Shown here piece after piece: positions 54,233-63,232 of a stretch of 64,000 bases of DNA. The notes beneath the pieces were generated by a model that saw only the letters and a list, made by a program, of their open reading frames with translations, was not told the origin of the DNA and ran no database searches. Each line of letters starts with the position of its first letter. Positions within the stretch are counted from its first letter, which is position 1. The DNA is from Anaerolineales bacterium HSG25 (GTDB taxonomy: Bacteria > Chloroflexota > Anaerolineae > 4572-78 > J111), in NCBI GenBank assembly GCA_030377865.1, contig JAUCGA010000021.1:1-64000 (forward strand), given 5' to 3'. The translations under genes were made by a program, and so were the position numbers.

Positions 54233-55660
54233 TTACGCAACACCTGCCCGTTCCAACATTTCACGACTTAAGCGGTTATGGGTTTCGACCAGTGGGCCAA
54301 GCTCAAATGGTAAAAACTGCCCATCCTCGACAATGACCTTGCCGTTGATGACCGACAGCCATGCTTGTCCGGGGGCGCAGGTTACTAATGAGGCCAGCGG
54401 GTCAGATAGACCACCGGCATGGGGTAAATCATCCACCCGAAAGGCGACAAAATCAGCTGATTGACCAGCCTCTAAGGTGGCGATGTCATCGCGACGCAAA
54501 ACCCGCGCCCCACCAACAGTGGCGAGTTCTAAGGCTTCACGAGCGGTAAAGCGGTCAGCACGAGACTCAAACCCCGGCCAGCCGACTCGTTGCAAGAGCA
54601 TGGCCTGTCGAGCCTCACCGAGCATGTGGTTGCCGTCGTTACTGGCCGAGCCATCAACCCCCAAACCAATCCGCACATCTTTATCCTTCATGGCTCGAAT
54701 TGGAGCAATACCCGAAGCCAACAACATGTTGCTCGAGGGGCAGTGACACACGCCAGTATGGGTCTTGGCGAGCCAGTCCATCTCATCTTGGTTGGGATGT
54801 ACCATGTGGGCAAACCAAACATCCTCACCCGCCCAGTTGACCGATTCGGCATACTCTAAGGGGCGTTTGCCGAACATCTCCAAGCAGAAACGATCCTCGT
54901 CAACTGTTTCAGCTAGATGGGTGTGCAGGTTAACCAACGGATATTGGCGAGCTAACTCGACTGATTCGCGCATTAAATCAGGCGTGACGCTAAAGGGTGA
55001 GCATGGCGCAACCCCAATCCGAAGCATGGAATATCGCTCTGCATCATGAAATGTTTCAATCGCCCGTTGGCAATCTTTCAAAATGGCGGGTTCGGTATCA
55101 CAGACTCGGTCGGGGGGCAAACCGCCTTGGCTCTCGCCCAAACTCATACTACCCCGCGTCGGGTGAAAACGCACTCCGACCTCTTGCGCGCCCCGAATTT
55201 CATCATCAATTTTACTGCCGTTGGGGTACAAGTACAGATGGTCGGCCACGGTGGTACAGCCACTCAACACCAGTTCAACCAGTCCTAATTTGGCGCTGGT
55301 GTAGACCGATTCCGGAGTCAACTCCGCCCAAATCGGGTAAAGAAACTTGAGCCAGTCGAACAGCACCATGCCGTTTCCGGTGGCGATGGTGCGAGTTAGG
55401 GTTTGATAGAGATGATGATGACAGTTGACTAGGCCGGGAATGACGACACAGCCCTGCCCATTGATGACTTTGTCGAACCCGTCTCGTTCGAGCGCGGGAC
55501 GATTTTCGCGTATCCATTGTTCCGCCTCACTGGTGGAGCCGACAAAGGCAAGCTGATTATCTTCGACCACAATGGCGGCTTGTTTAATCTCCGTCCATTG
55601 CCGAGTCGCCATGTCGGGTGTGGCTAACAGGTCAATATTTTTAATGAATAGATTGGTCAT
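54233..55660 (-). CDS. 8-oxoguanine deaminase-like amidohydrolase (AtzB/TrzN group)
   Basis: 475 residues of the amidohydrolase superfamily. Metal ligands: GLVNCHHHLYQTLTR (HxH), LHTHLAE (His), AHMVH (His) and GVDGSASND (Asp). HHHLYQTLTR with LFDWLKFLYPIWAELTPE is the pattern of 8-oxoguanine deaminases/hydroxyatrazine hydrolases. It probably deaminates an oxidised purine or related N-heterocycle in the cytoplasm; substrate not proven. Monocistronic. Confidence 0.87.
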   Translation of the reverse strand: MTNLFIKNIDLLATPDMATRQWTEIKQAAIVVEDNQLAFVGSTSEAEQWIRENRPALERDGFDKVINGQGCVVIPGLVNCHHHLYQTLTRTIATGNGMVLFDWLKFLYPIWAELTPESVYTSAKLGLVELVLSGCTTVADHLYLYPNGSKIDDEIRGAQEVGVRFHPTRGSMSLGESQGGLPPDRVCDTEPAILKDCQRAIETFHDAERYSMLRIGVAPCSPFSVTPDLMRESVELARQYPLVNLHTHLAETVDEDRFCLEMFGKRPLEYAESVNWAGEDVWFAHMVHPNQDEMDWLAKTHTGVCHCPSSNMLLASGIAPIRAMKDKDVRIGLGVDGSASNDGNHMLGEARQAMLLQRVGWPGFESRADRFTAREALELATVGGARVLRRDDIATLEAGQSADFVAFRVDDLPHAGGLSDPLASLVTCAPGQAWLSVINGKVIVEDGQFLPFELGPLVETHNRLSREMLERAGVA

Positions 55661-55694
55661 ACGGTTCCTCTTTGGAATCGGGATTAAGTTGCGC

Positions 55695-55790
55695 GTTTGA
55701 TTGGGAGTGCTGGTAGACAGCCAGCATGCTGACTGTCTGCCAACGCGTCAACTGCACAAGTTAATTAATGCTCATTACTTGTAATACAGA
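55695..55790. repeat. Palindromic block behind the amidohydrolase start
   Basis: AATCGGGATTAAGTTGCGCG and GCACAAGTTAATTAATG frame TAGACAGCCAGCATGCTGACTGTCTGCC. The frame is that of 14111-14210 with another centre. Confidence 0.55.
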
Positions 55791-55866
55791 ATCTCCATGC
55801 ATTTTAGCACAGGGGTTAAAGTGCGTCAATGCGCTCTCTACAACAGCCGGATTTTAGATTGCCAAC

Positions 55867-56018
55867 CTCTGTACCGGACAAAAATAAAAACTAGCTAAAT
55901 CAACTGAAAATGTCATGCCCGAATGTATTTATCGGGCATCTACGACACATAGATGCCCACTAAAAGCGTGTGGGAATGACATCATAATCAGGCCAAAGCT
56001 TTTTTGTCTTGTACTTAG
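55867..56018 (-). mobile_element. MITE family B, copy 2, perfect 9-bp target duplication
   Basis: CTCTGTACCGGACAAAAA to TTTTGTCTTGTACTTAG. ATTGCCAAC flanks both sides (55858-55866, 56019-56027). Core in reversed order to copy 1. Confidence 0.92.
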
Positions 56019-56054
56019 ATTGCCAACGTTGCGCTCTTGGGATATTGAGCGTTA

Positions 56055-56207
56055 GGCAGTTCCAACTTTTAAAATTTCCCAAACTGATTAAATTCTCTAT
56101 GTCATTCCCGCATGCTTTTAGCGGGAATCCACATTCTGCATACAAATGGATGCCCGATAACAACATTCGGGCATGACATTTGGGAGGTTTATTTTCTTGG
56201 AGTTACC
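56055..56207 (+). mobile_element. MITE family A, copy 5 (TGTCATTCCCGC core)
   Basis: Nearly identical to copy 4 at 38521. TTA flanks both sides. It lies 36 bp after B2, so two elements of different families with the same core are adjacent. Confidence 0.9.
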
Positions 56208-56388
56208 TTAGTCTTCGTTTGGGCCAAAAACACAACAGCGAATGATGAAAAAAGCGAATAAAATCTCCCGTATCAAGTAAGTTATCTCATTTTGATGTTT
56301 CTCACATACGAGTAAACCATATTTGCTGTATTCTAAATTCGTTGCTCACCCTAATTTTTTCGGTAATGTTGTTATCTTGACTGATGAC

Positions 56389-56513
56389 ACATCGGAATAA
56401 ATCCCGATGCTGATAGCTAAAGCAGGCTAAAGCCAGCTATTTAGGTCGCTTTTAGCGGTCTTGAGTTTTTAGCCTTGTGGCTTTAGCCCAAGGCTATCAG
56501 TCAACACATCAAC
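56389..56513. repeat. Family L element, copy 2
   Basis: ATCGGAATAAATCCCGATG, CTGATAGCTAAAGCAGGCTA and GCCTTGTGGCTTTAGCCC...GGCTATCAG arms. Compare 36396-36500. Confidence 0.6.
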
Positions 56514-56597
56514 ACTACCATTTATTTGGACAATTTATGTCTCCGCTTATGTTAAAATTTGCTTCGCATAAACCAAAAAGTATGTTATAATAGAGAC

Positions 56598-56705
56598 AAC
56601 TACATAAAATAAAAACCGTTGGAGTTGTTTGGAGGCTATGGCAACGGTTTTGCATAACACCCACGCCGCATGGTCAAAACGACTGGGGGCGTTTTTTGTT
56701 TACGG
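56598..56705 (+). ncRNA. Candidate small RNA
   Basis: Extended -10 TGTTATAAT at 56583-56591 (TATAAT 56586-56591), with TTCGCA 17 bases upstream as a weak -35. The following 105 bases contain AAAACCGTTG / CAACGGTTTT and end in AAAACG...CGTTTTTT, a weak terminator-like stem. A short frame from 56638 (MATVLHNTHAAWSKRLG) preceded by GGAGG is an alternative reading. Low certainty. Confidence 0.3.
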
Positions 56706-56714
56706 CCAGATAAT

Positions 56715-56812
56715 AGACTTGTTCGGGAATAAAGGAGTGCAAAAGCATCTTGCTTTTGCCAGAAACAACCATGCAAAAGCAAGATGCTTTTGCACTCCGT
56801 GTATCTCGATTT
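56715..56812. repeat. Family D palindrome, copy 3
   Basis: GACTTGTTCGGGAATAAAGG, then GAGTGCAAAAGCATCTTGC facing GCAAGATGCTTTTGCACTCC and GTGTATCTCGATTTTGAG. Confidence 0.75.
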
Positions 56813-56824
56813 TGAGTTTTTATG

Positions 56825-56970
56825 CTAAGTACAGGACAAAAAATTTTGGTAAGGATAATGGTGTCATTCTCGCACGCTTTTAGCGGGAATCTATGGGTTT
56901 TAGATGCCCGATAACTACATTCGGGCATGACACTTCCATTCAATCTGGTTTGTTTTTGTCCGGTACAGAG
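56825..56970 (+). mobile_element. MITE family B, copy 3, perfect 9-bp target duplication
   Basis: CTAAGTACAGGACAAAA to TTTTTGTCCGGTACAGAG. GTTTTTATG flanks it at 56816-56824 and 56971-56979. Confidence 0.92.
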
Positions 56971-57106
56971 GTTTTTATGAGACGATTAGTTATTGTCGAA
57001 CAGTTCTAGTCCATCAAACTGTATGCCTCAACAACTACATTTGTGAGTTTGATTGTGAATTTTTTCACAAGTAATTTGCAGGTTGCTATGAGTTTCTTGT
57101 TATTTG

Positions 57107-57209
57107 TGTGATGGTCAAGATGATGTTGGAGTGCAATGGGTTCAGCCATTGCTTTTGGCAACGGCTAAACCCGTTGCACTCCATTTTCAACATCAACCTG
57201 ACCACTACA
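57107..57209 (+). mobile_element. MITE family E, copy 4, 103 bp with 15-bp target duplication
   Basis: TGTGATGGTCA to TGACCACTACA. GTTTCTTGTTATTTG (57092-57106) and GTTTCTTGTTATCTG (57210-57224) differ at one base. Directly upstream of the hydrogenase operon. Confidence 0.9.
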
Positions 57210-57277
57210 GTTTCTTGTTATCTGCAACCAGTAACCAGTAACCGATTAGGAATCGGGATTAAATAAAAGGAGTAACA

Positions 57278-58438
57278 ATGATGTCATCAACCCCAAACGT
57301 TGGCGAGCATGTTATTGTTAAGCGGGCTGATTTTGAGCAACTGCTTGACGCGCTAAATGCACGCAACTATCAAATTGTAGGTCCAACAGTACAGGAAAAG
57401 GCCATTGTTTACGATGAGATAACCTCAGTCAATGACCTACCTATCGGTTGGACAGATGAACAGGATAAGGGACGGTATCGCCTAAAACGGCGGGCTGACG
57501 AGGCGCTTTTTGGTTACGTTATCAGCCCTCAATCTTGGAAAAAATTCCTGCATCCGGCCTCACTTCGGTTGTGGCAGGCCGAGCAAACCGATGACGGTTT
57601 TCACATTACCGAAACCGCACCGACTGCACCCCAATACGCGTTTATCGGTGTTCGGGCGTGTGAGCTAAACGCCATTCTTATTCAGGATCGTGTATTTATG
57701 CACGATACCTATGTTGACCCCAACTATCAATCTCGCCGCACCGAGGCTTTTATCATGGCCGTTAACTGTGGGCAGGCGGGCAACACCTGTTTTTGTAGCT
57801 CCATGAACGCCGGGCCAAAGGTTTCAGCAGGGTTTGATCTGGCTTTAACCGAAATTATCGAACCGGATCGGCATGAGTTCGTTGTTGAAATCGGCACGGA
57901 ACTTGGGGCTGAAGTGATGGGCGAGGTAGCCTATCAAACTGCCAGCCAAGCCGTACAGGAACAAGCCGAGCAAATTGTGACGGAGGTGGCCTCGCAAATG
58001 GGCCGTTTGTTAGACACCACCGATATCAAAGCTCTTATGTATCGTAATTTTGAACACCCAGAATGGGAAAATATCGGTAATCGGTGTTTAACCTGCGCCA
58101 ACTGTACTATGGTTTGCCCCACCTGTTTTTGTACCACCGTTGAGGATGTGACCGATTTAACAGGTCAACAAGCCGAGCGCCATCGTTATTGGGATTCTTG
58201 CTTTAATATGGAGTTTTCTTATATTCACGGTGGCAGTGTCCGAAGCTCAAACAAAGCTCGCTACCGCCAATGGATGACCCACAAGTTGGCTACTTGGGTT
58301 GACCAGTTTGGGACGTTGGGCTGTGTCGGCTGTGGGCGCTGTATTACATGGTGTCCGGTTGGAATTGATATTACTGAGGAAGTTGCCACCATACGCAAAA
58401 CCGATTCGGCCCTGCTGACGCGGTTACGGGAGAAATAG
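57278..58438 (+). CDS. hydB: Group 3b NiFe hydrogenase (sulfhydrogenase) beta subunit, 4Fe-4S
   Basis: 386 residues, related to AsrA. Electron-transfer subunit of a cytoplasmic NADP-linked hydrogenase. Two C-terminal cluster motifs: [16 protein letters not shown] (about 270-285) and [12 protein letters not shown] (about 350-362), plus [18 protein letters not shown] near 130 and [10 protein letters not shown] in the middle. AAAAGGAG precedes the ATG. First gene of a tightly packed operon; two bases separate it from the next gene. MITE E4 lies only 54-68 bp upstream, close to where the promoter or leader should be. Confidence 0.93.
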   Translation: MMSSTPNVGEHVIVKRADFEQLLDALNARNYQIVGPTVQEKAIVYDEITSVNDLPIGWTDEQDKGRYRLKRRADEALFGYVISPQSWKKFLHPASLRLWQAEQTDDGFHITETAPTAPQYAFIGVRACELNAILIQDRVFMHDTYVDPNYQSRRTEAFIMAVNCGQAGNTCFCSSMNAGPKVSAGFDLALTEIIEPDRHEFVVEIGTELGAEVMGEVAYQTASQAVQEQAEQIVTEVASQMGRLLDTTDIKALMYRNFEHPEWENIGNRCLTCANCTMVCPTCFCTTVEDVTDLTGQQAERHRYWDSCFNMEFSYIHGGSVRSSNKARYRQWMTHKLATWVDQFGTLGCVGCGRCITWCPVGIDITEEVATIRKTDSALLTRLREK

Positions 58439-58440
58439 TT

Positions 58441-58911
58441 ATGAAAATGATTAAAGAGTTAATTCACGATTATGCTTTTTTTAGGGGTCTTACTCCTGAA
58501 TATCAGGAGTTATTAGCCGGATGTGGTTCGAATGTTCGTTTTAATCCCAATGAATTTATCTTTCGTGAGGGGCAACCGGCTGATAAATTCTATCTGATTC
58601 GGCATGGTAAAGTATCTATCGATGTCTACATGCCTCAACGTGGAATTGTCACTATTGAAACAATTGGCGAAGGTGAGGTGTTAGGCTGGTCTTGGCTATT
58701 TGAGCCATACCAATGGCATTCTGATGCCCGCGCCTTAGTTCTCACCCGAGCCGTTGCCTTTGACGGTCAATGTTTACGAGACAAGTGTGATGCTGATGTT
58801 GCATTTGGCTACGACATCGTGAAACGGTTCGCCCAAATCATTATTCATCGTCTACAGGCCACCCAACTGCAAAATTTAGATGTGTATAGTTTACAAAAGC
58901 GAGGTCCATAA
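58441..58911 (+). CDS. Stand-alone cyclic-nucleotide-binding-domain protein
   Basis: 156 residues, essentially one cNMP-binding beta roll ([55 protein letters not shown]) and a C-terminal helix that ends where Crp/Fnr proteins would begin their HTH. Hence not a DNA-binding regulator. The phosphate-cassette Arg-Ala of true cAMP sites is not obvious (HSDARALV is the nearest match), so ligand binding is open. Its stop overlaps the hydG start, so it is translated with the hydrogenase and may bind or regulate the complex. Confidence 0.85.
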   Translation: MKMIKELIHDYAFFRGLTPEYQELLAGCGSNVRFNPNEFIFREGQPADKFYLIRHGKVSIDVYMPQRGIVTIETIGEGEVLGWSWLFEPYQWHSDARALVLTRAVAFDGQCLRDKCDADVAFGYDIVKRFAQIIIHRLQATQLQNLDVYSLQKRGP

Positions 58912-59744
58912 TGATAACACCTAATGACCCTATGATTCCTCAGCAATATCGCATCCGACAACGACAGCAAGATAATGCTGATACATTTACCCTAGAATTA
59001 GAGCCAACCAACGGGACAGTCTTACAATTTGCTCCGGGACAGTTTAACATGCTCTACGTTTTTGGTGTGGGCGAAATCCCCATCTCTATTAGTGGCAACC
59101 CAGCCACACCGAGCAAATTGGTTCACACCACCCGCTCGGTGGGAACAGTGACCAATGCGATGAGTACGCTCAAAACGGGTGATGTGATTGGTGTACGCGG
59201 CCCTTATGGTAAAAGCTGGCCGGTCATGCAATCTACTGGGCGTGATGTTGTTATCGTTGCTGGTGGTATTGGCCTCGCCCCATTACGTCCGGCCATCTAC
59301 CAACTGTTTGCCAAACGCGAACAGTTTGGCAAACTGGTTCTGCTCTACGGAACCCGTACTCAAGAAGACATTCTTTATCGCCAAGAACTTGAACAATGGC
59401 GAGCTAGGTTTGATGTGGATGTGTATGTCACCGTAGACCGAGCCACCAGTGATTGGCGGGGCAACGTTGGAGTAGTTACCAATCTCATTCCTCGTACCCC
59501 GTTTTATCCGCCTGATACTGTGGCTATGGTTTGCGGGCCAGAGGTGATGATGCGTTTCACGGTTCAAGCTCTGCAAAAACGGGGTGTGCCAACCGAGCAG
59601 ATTTATGTCTCGATGGAACGGAACATGAAATGTGCCACCGGCTTTTGTGGACATTGCCAATTTGGGTCAACCTTTATTTGCAAAGATGGGCCGGTGTTCA
59701 GTTATGATCAAGTTGAATCATTTATTGGAATGTGGGAGGTATAA
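58911..59744 (+). CDS. hydG: Hydrogenase gamma subunit, FAD/NAD(P)-binding
   Basis: 277 residues of the ferredoxin-NADP reductase superfamily. FAD domain with [22 protein letters not shown] and [11 protein letters not shown](P) domain with [19 protein letters not shown] and [10 protein letters not shown]; a C-terminal 2Fe-2S site [12 protein letters not shown]...FICKDGPVF. It exchanges electrons with NAD(P)H. Starts in the stop codon of the cNMP gene; one base separates it from hydD. Confidence 0.94.
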   Translation: MITPNDPMIPQQYRIRQRQQDNADTFTLELEPTNGTVLQFAPGQFNMLYVFGVGEIPISISGNPATPSKLVHTTRSVGTVTNAMSTLKTGDVIGVRGPYGKSWPVMQSTGRDVVIVAGGIGLAPLRPAIYQLFAKREQFGKLVLLYGTRTQEDILYRQELEQWRARFDVDVYVTVDRATSDWRGNVGVVTNLIPRTPFYPPDTVAMVCGPEVMMRFTVQALQKRGVPTEQIYVSMERNMKCATGFCGHCQFGSTFICKDGPVFSYDQVESFIGMWEV

Positions 59745-59745
59745 C

Positions 59746-60534
59746 ATGCTAAAAAAACATAAACCCAAACTAGCTGTCTGGAAATTTGCCTCTTGCGATG
59801 GCTGTCAACTCAGTTTGCTCGATTGTGAAGATGAGTTGCTGGCTGTTGCTGGCGCGGTTGAGATTGCCTACTTCCCCGAAGCATCACGGGCCACCATGCG
59901 CCCGCCGTATGATTTGTCCTTGGTAGAAGGCTCAATTACCACCGCCCATGATGCCGAGCGAATTCAAGATATTCGGCGAGTGTCAAAATCTTTAATTACC
60001 ATTGGAGCATGCGCCACCGCGGGCGGCATACAGTCTCTCCGTAATTTTGCCGACGTACAGGATTTTATCAATATCGTCTACGCCTCACCAGAATACATCA
60101 ACACCCTAGCTACCTCAACTCCGATTGCCACCCATGTTTTTGTCGATTATCAGTTACGGGGTTGTCCTATCAACAAAATGCAACTGGTTGAGGTCATAAA
60201 CGCCTACTTAAATGGGCGCAAACCCAACATTGCCTCCCATAGCGTGTGTATCGAATGTAAACGGCGAGGCACGACCTGTGTCATGGTCGCGCATGGGACA
60301 CCCTGCTTAGGGCCAGTTACCCATGCCGGATGTGGGGCAATCTGCCCTGCCTACAATCGGGGCTGTTATGGCTGTTTTGGCCCTATGGAAACCCCCAATA
60401 CATCGGCCTTGAGTACCCAATGGCATGAGACATTGGGCGTGGATAAGGATGACATCATACGTGTATTCCGAGGTTTTAATGCGTTTGCGGAAGAGTTCCG
60501 CAAGGAGAGTGATTATTATGAATCCGCAAAGTAG
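59746..60534 (+). CDS. hydD: NiFe hydrogenase small (delta) subunit
   Basis: 262 residues. Proximal-cluster motif [17 protein letters not shown] near the N-terminus, [28 protein letters not shown], and a Cys-rich C-terminal half ([30 protein letters not shown]) for further clusters. It wires the large subunit to HydB/HydG. Start at 59746 with GGGAGG upstream; the longer open frame overlaps hydG and is rejected. Overlaps hydA by 17 bases. Confidence 0.94.
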   Translation: MLKKHKPKLAVWKFASCDGCQLSLLDCEDELLAVAGAVEIAYFPEASRATMRPPYDLSLVEGSITTAHDAERIQDIRRVSKSLITIGACATAGGIQSLRNFADVQDFINIVYASPEYINTLATSTPIATHVFVDYQLRGCPINKMQLVEVINAYLNGRKPNIASHSVCIECKRRGTTCVMVAHGTPCLGPVTHAGCGAICPAYNRGCYGCFGPMETPNTSALSTQWHETLGVDKDDIIRVFRGFNAFAEEFRKESDYYESAK

Positions 60535-61813
60535 AACTCTAAAAGTTGATTATTTGGCCCGGGTTGAGGGCGAAGGGGCGATGCACCTCAAAATCCATAA
60601 TGGTCAGGTTGATGAGGTACGGCTAGAGATATTTGAGCCGCCCCGTTTTTTTGAGGCATTTTTGCAAGGCCGAAAATACGGCGAAGCTCCTGATATTACA
60701 GCCCGTATTTGTGGAATTTGCCCCATTGCCTACCAAATGAGTGCGGTGCATGCGATGGAGCGCGCCTTTGGAATTACCGTAAACGGCCCACTTCGGGAGT
60801 TGCGGCGGCTGATTTACTGCGGCGAATGGATTGAGAGCCATGTGTTGCATGTCTCCATGTTACATGCCCCCGACTTTTTGGGGTATCCGGATGTTATACA
60901 GATGAGCCAAGACCATCCTGAGATTGTGCAAAAAGCCCTGAAATTAAAGAAGACTGGCAACGATATTGTCAACCTGTTAGGCGGGCGGGAGATTCACCCG
61001 ATTAATGTGCGGGTGGGCGGGTTTTATCGAATTCCGACCAAAAAAGAGTTTGCCCCGTTAATCGAGCGGTTAAAATGGGCCAGAGAAACAGCCCTTGAGA
61101 TGGTTCGTTGGACTAGCACCCTTCCTCAGCATGAGTTTGAGCAGGATTACGAGTTTGTGGCCTTACGCCATCCTGATGAATATCCGTTTAACGAGGGTCG
61201 CTTGGTTTCCAATAAAGGGCTAGATATTGAGATTGGCGAGTATGAGCAACATTTCACCGAACTGCATCTGCCCCACTCCACCGCGCTCCACTCCGTTATT
61301 GATGGGGCACGAACCTACTTTACTGGGCCACTCGCCCGATACAGTCTCAACTTCGACAAGCTCTCACCCTTAGCTCAAGACGCGGCCAAGGAGGCGGGTC
61401 TTGGGTCGGCCTGCAACAATCCGTTCCAAAGTATCATCGTCCGCAGTGTGGAAACGTTGTACGCTTGCGATGAAGCTCTGCGGATTTTAGAGCAGTTTGT
61501 CATGCCCGACCAACCAGCCGTTGAGATTGAGCCACAGGCTGGCACGGGTTACAGTTGTACCGAAGCCCCTCGTGGGATTCTCTACCATCGCTATCAGCTT
61601 GATGATAATGGACTGATTATGAACGCCAAAATCGTACCACCAACCTCGCAAAACCAACGCTCTATCGAGAATGATTTGCGACAATTTGCCCTGCCGAGGC
61701 TTGATTTATCGGACGACGACCTCACATGGCAATGTGAGCAGGCAATTCGCAACTACGACCCCTGTATCTCATGTTCAACCCATTTCCTAAAGCTCCATAT
61801 TGAGCGAACGTAG
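60518..61813 (+). CDS. hydA: NiFe hydrogenase large (alpha) subunit
   Basis: 431 residues, catalytic subunit. Ni-Fe ligands: [19 protein letters not shown] (N-terminal CxxC) and [10 protein letters not shown] (C-terminal CxxC). [16 protein letters not shown] and [15 protein letters not shown] are group 3 motifs. After the His of STH there is a short tail FLKLHIERT, the part removed by a maturation protease, which is encoded just downstream. Start at 60518 with AAGGAGAG upstream. Group 3b is inferred from the hydB-G-D-A order. Confidence 0.95.
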   Translation: MNPQSRTLKVDYLARVEGEGAMHLKIHNGQVDEVRLEIFEPPRFFEAFLQGRKYGEAPDITARICGICPIAYQMSAVHAMERAFGITVNGPLRELRRLIYCGEWIESHVLHVSMLHAPDFLGYPDVIQMSQDHPEIVQKALKLKKTGNDIVNLLGGREIHPINVRVGGFYRIPTKKEFAPLIERLKWARETALEMVRWTSTLPQHEFEQDYEFVALRHPDEYPFNEGRLVSNKGLDIEIGEYEQHFTELHLPHSTALHSVIDGARTYFTGPLARYSLNFDKLSPLAQDAAKEAGLGSACNNPFQSIIVRSVETLYACDEALRILEQFVMPDQPAVEIEPQAGTGYSCTEAPRGILYHRYQLDDNGLIMNAKIVPPTSQNQRSIENDLRQFALPRLDLSDDDLTWQCEQAIRNYDPCISCSTHFLKLHIERT

Positions 61814-62012
61814 TCAGTGAGGAGTGAAACGTGAATATGTGAGGCGTGAATATGTGAGGAGTGAAACGTGAATATGTGAGGCGTGAATATGTGAAACGTG
61901 AATATGTGAATATGTGAATATGTGAAACGTGATCTCACGCCTCACTCCTCACGTTTCACTCCTCACGTTTCACGCCTCACTCCTCACGTTTCACGCCTCA
62001 CGTCTCACATCC
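61812..62012. repeat. GTGA-heptamer array with polarity switch (giant hairpin)
   Basis: About 15 tandem units of GTGA plus 3-4 bases (GTGAGGA, GTGAAAC, GTGAATAT, GTGAGGC), switching at about 61932 to complementary TCAC units (TCACGCC, TCACTCC, TCACGTT) up to the maturation protease gene. Unit order differs between arms, so the hairpin is imperfect. Confidence 0.85.
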
Positions 62013-62023
62013 TACGAGTTTTT

Positions 62024-62503
62024 ATGACCATCATGCTCAACCCCACCGCGCAACCAGCCCCCGTCCTCGTCATCGGTATCGGCAATGACTACCGCCATGA
62101 TGATGGGGTGGGGCTGGTTGTCGCGAGAGCCTTAAAACAAAAAAGTTTGCCTCATCTCACCATCATCGAATCCACTGGTGGTGGAGCCGAGTTAATGGAT
62201 TTGTGGCAAACTAAGCCGTGTGTTATTTTGATAGATGCGGTCTCCTCTAATGCAGAGCCGGGTACCTTCCATCAACGTAATGTCGTTGAGACCCCCCTGC
62301 TCACCAATTTTTTAACCCAATCTAGCCATGCTTTCGGCCTTGCTCCAGCAATCGAGCTATCCCGCACCCTGAACAGTTTGCCCGTGCAACTCCTATTTTT
62401 AGGTGTTGAGGGCGAGGATTTCAGCCTTGGCTTGGGTCTCTCTCCCCGCGTACAGGCGATGGTTCCGGTTGTAGTGGAGCATGTCTGCCAATTTTCAGGA
62501 TAG
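62024..62503 (+). CDS. Hydrogenase maturation protease (HycI/HoxW-type)
   Basis: 159 residues. VLVIGIGNDYRHDDGVGLVVARAL holds the GxGNxxxxDDGxG motif with the Ni-sensing Asp, followed by ESTGGGAELMDLW (second acidic ligand) and the His in SSHAFGLAPAIEL. It cleaves the C-terminal tail of the HydA precursor after nickel insertion. The frame extends 34 codons upstream into the GTGA/TCAC array, giving a repetitive sequence (RFTPHVSRLTPHVSRLT); ATG at 62024 is therefore preferred. Last gene of the hydrogenase operon. Confidence 0.9.
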   Translation: MTIMLNPTAQPAPVLVIGIGNDYRHDDGVGLVVARALKQKSLPHLTIIESTGGGAELMDLWQTKPCVILIDAVSSNAEPGTFHQRNVVETPLLTNFLTQSSHAFGLAPAIELSRTLNSLPVQLLFLGVEGEDFSLGLGLSPRVQAMVPVVVEHVCQFSG

Positions 62504-62513
62504 GTTGAATGAG

Positions 62514-62710
62514 GACATCGAATTAGGGGAACAGCGAATTCGTTTTTCCCTCAGAGTGGGCGGTATGTCGGCCCGTTTGGAGCTTAAGATGTCGTTGTTT
62601 TTTGATGTTTCGGCTGAGTTGTTCATGCGCGATGAATTGGATGAATGATGAATGAGGACATCGAATTAGGGGAACAGCGAATTTGTTTTTCCCTCAATTC
62701 GATGTCCTGA
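62514..62710. repeat. Two copies of an AATTAGGGGAACAGCGAATT element around an XRE remnant
   Basis: 62514-62553: left half, GACATCGAATTAGGGGAACAG to TTTTTCCCTCA. 62655-62710: complete copy with inverted ends GACATCGAATTAGGGG and CCCTCAATTCGATGTC. A third copy is at 63519-63571. Confidence 0.7.
62556..62648 (+). pseudogene. C-terminal remnant of an XRE-family regulator
   Basis: Frame reads ARLELKMSLFFDVSAELFMR, DELDE, stop. It resembles the end of the intact regulator at 63295 (NIADIFEVSTDQLMRDQLEIE region). The N-terminal part is replaced by the AATTAGGGG repeat. Confidence 0.5.
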
Positions 62711-62719
62711 TTGATCTGA

Positions 62720-62762
62720 AACAAAAGAGCGTCCGACTTTTTAGCCGGACGCTCTTTTTGAT
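62720..62762. terminator. Bidirectional intrinsic terminator
   Basis: AAAGAGCGTCCG and CGGACGCTCTTT with a nine-base loop and T tracts on both strands. It separates the hydrogenase region from the AT-hook gene (minus strand). Confidence 0.88.
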
Positions 62763-62898
62763 TTTGTACTTTGTTCACGCCTCACGTTTCACGAACCCTG
62801 TTTGTCAATTACCTAAATTACCCTTATCATGCTTGGTGAGACATAACAGGCCTGACCTGTTTGGTTTTAGACGTACCGCGCCGTATAAGCGCGGTGCG

Positions 62899-63189
62899 TC
62901 ATCCTTTCTTTTTGGGTGGCCGACCACGGGGTCGTTTTGGTGGTGAGTCGGGTGGCGTGGGCGGTAGCCCCGTATGCTTGAGCAGACGCTCGACCTCGGT
63001 GCGTAACAGCACTTGCTGACGTTGAGTTTCGGCATGAGCGTTGGTCAATTTGATGTGGTTCTGCTTGATTTCTGTGACCTCTTCCCACAGCAGATTGAGG
63101 TGTTGCCCGATATGCCCAATCGCCATCTCCACGGTGATGGTCGCTTGGCTCCATTTTTGGAGCAGTTCTTTGATGGGGTAGGTTGCCAT
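62899..63189 (-). CDS. Small coiled-coil protein with AT-hook-like tail
   Basis: 96 residues: a helical region (PIKELLQKWSQATITVEMAI, EEVTEIKQNHIKLTNAHAET) likely to form a coiled coil, then a Pro-rich basic tail PPKRPRGRPPKKKG with the AT-hook core RGRP. GGAGG precedes the ATG. Start at 63189; the longer frame has no support. Possibly a nucleoid-associated or partner-recruiting protein. Divergent from the XRE gene, with a shared control region. Confidence 0.75.
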   Translation of the reverse strand: MATYPIKELLQKWSQATITVEMAIGHIGQHLNLLWEEVTEIKQNHIKLTNAHAETQRQQVLLRTEVERLLKHTGLPPTPPDSPPKRPRGRPPKKKG

Positions 63190-63232
63190 GTGTTGCCTCC
63201 TTTTTGAATAAAACAAATTTTTTACAAAAATT

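Noticed and set aside
56629-56883. 84-codon open frame as a protein gene
   Set aside because: It runs through a family D palindrome and into MITE B3; no family resemblance. Only the small-RNA reading is kept, at low confidence.
61812-62012. Possible CRISPR array
   Set aside because: Units are only 7-8 bp, with no 25-40 bp spacers, and there are no cas genes nearby. It is a heptamer repeat array.
61922-62023. Longer N-terminus for the hydrogenase maturation protease
   Set aside because: It encodes a repetitive RFTPHVSRL sequence from the TCAC array; family members begin close to VLVIGIGN.
62805-63154. Minus-strand open frames of 76 and 95 codons overlapping the AT-hook gene
   Set aside because: They are alternative frames of the same DNA; the 62899-63189 frame has the GGAGG site, the promoter and sensible composition.
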